64,000 nt of DNA, taken from the NCBI RefSeq assembly GCF_037975245.1, contig NC_092569.1, forward strand, positions 12,740,001 to 12,804,000, written 5' to 3'. Source of the stretch: Apostichopus japonicus (lineage: Eukaryota; Echinodermata; Holothuroidea; Aspidochirotida; Stichopodidae). Of the stretch, positions 63,336-64,000 are shown piece by piece. Positions within the stretch are counted from its first letter, which is position 1. Each line of letters starts with the position of its first letter. The notes below the pieces were generated by a model. The model searched no databases. It saw only the letters and a list, made by a program, of their open reading frames with translations, and had not been told where the DNA came from. The translations under genes and the position numbers were made by a program.

Positions 63336-64000
63336 CTTAAATAGAGAACACAATTAAAAGGTGAATTTGTTATAGGTAAATAAAGAGGTTCCTTCTTTCT
63401 CTGTGTTTGCAACCTGCGAAAATCTTGAGAAAACAGGTGTAAATTCTGTTGGTATTTCACACCTTTCAATTAATCAGTTCCTCTTAAGTTTGTCTCTATT
63501 AATGAAAAAAATAATATGTCTGGAGTATGAAACGAACATGGAACAGTAGAAATATCCATAAATTCCTGTTCCGCTCGATTACAAGTAAAGTAATAACTTA
63601 AATACCTGACAGCTATTTAACAATTATTATTTACAAAAATATCTTCTTAACTGACTTCGCTTTTGGTCATTCCACATATTCAAACTGTTTAGCTTCGTCT
63701 TTATAGGACAAGCAGTGTTTTTCTATTCTTGTCAGCCTCTTAGCAAAGTCACGTGACTCTGTAGAGAAACAGTAAAAGCTGACAGACAGTGAGGGTGTGA
63801 AGAAGGTGGTGCTCTTTCTGATGGTGTAAAGATGTATCACCTAAAGGCATCAGTAGTTTTCTCCTTGATGGACAGAGGATGGTTACAGCGCTAGCTCCAT
63901 CCTCATCGCACTAAATATTCATATATGATAGGGGGTTAAGCAGGAGAAACAGTCAAATACAACGAAGAAATGTGCAAATAACCATCTAATTATTGCAGAT
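63336..64000. other. Intron or upstream sequence of FReD gene 2
   Basis: No counterpart of the signal-peptide exon or short Cys exon of FReD gene 1 was found here on the minus strand. It is probably intron sequence leading to exons beyond the window. Confidence 0.4.

Overview
This is a window of animal nuclear genome: AT-rich, intron-containing and crowded with transposable elements, MITEs, (TA)n microsatellites and G-runs. The gene families point to an echinoderm. The fibrinogen-related domain (FReD) proteins on Ser/Thr stalks resemble sea-cucumber fibrinogen-like proteins, so a holothurian is my best guess. That is inference; no rRNA or mitochondrial marker is present. All gene models are hand-built from reading frames, splice sites and family similarity, without transcripts or database searches.

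Layout. (1) 2.0-8.2 kb, + strand: a complete secreted FReD gene (about 501 aa). It has a signal peptide, four tandem copies of one 69-bp Thr-rich stalk exon, a TIL-type Cys-rich domain, an EGF-like segment and a fibrinogen domain with a Cys-rich insert. (2) 10.2-16.6 kb: a 6.4-kb Ginger-like DNA transposon with TIRs beginning TGT and CCGG target duplications, carrying a decayed KRBA2-like integrase gene. (3) 17-20.3 kb: G-rich TIR elements, one nested in another that has a perfect CTATG duplication. (4) 22.1-24.8 kb: an intact 635-aa pogo/Tigger/Jerky-type transposase ending in a PHD finger, followed by a HIRAN-like ORF. (5) 29.6-33.3 kb: a broken THAP9/P-element-type transposase. (6) 33.9-37 kb: G-rich element copies and small tandem repeats. 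(7) 39.0-54.3 kb: three ACOT13/THEM2-like hotdog-fold thioesterase genes (A -, B -, C +). B and C diverge from start codons 183 bp apart. C and B keep the Asn/His-Gly-Gly/Asp active site; A has lost it. (8) 56-57.2 kb: (TA)n arrays and a perfect 52-bp inverted repeat made of tRNA-like sequence. (9) 58.7-63.3 kb, - strand: a second FReD gene whose 5' end runs out of the window.

The two FReD genes share exon phases and architecture and are probably duplicated lectin-like secreted recognition proteins. The three thioesterase genes share a three-exon structure (phase 0, then phase 2) and arose by local duplication. A TTAA-flanked MITE family of about 360-380 bp occurs four times: two copies in gene B introns, one downstream of gene A, and one immediately after a splice donor of the second FReD gene.
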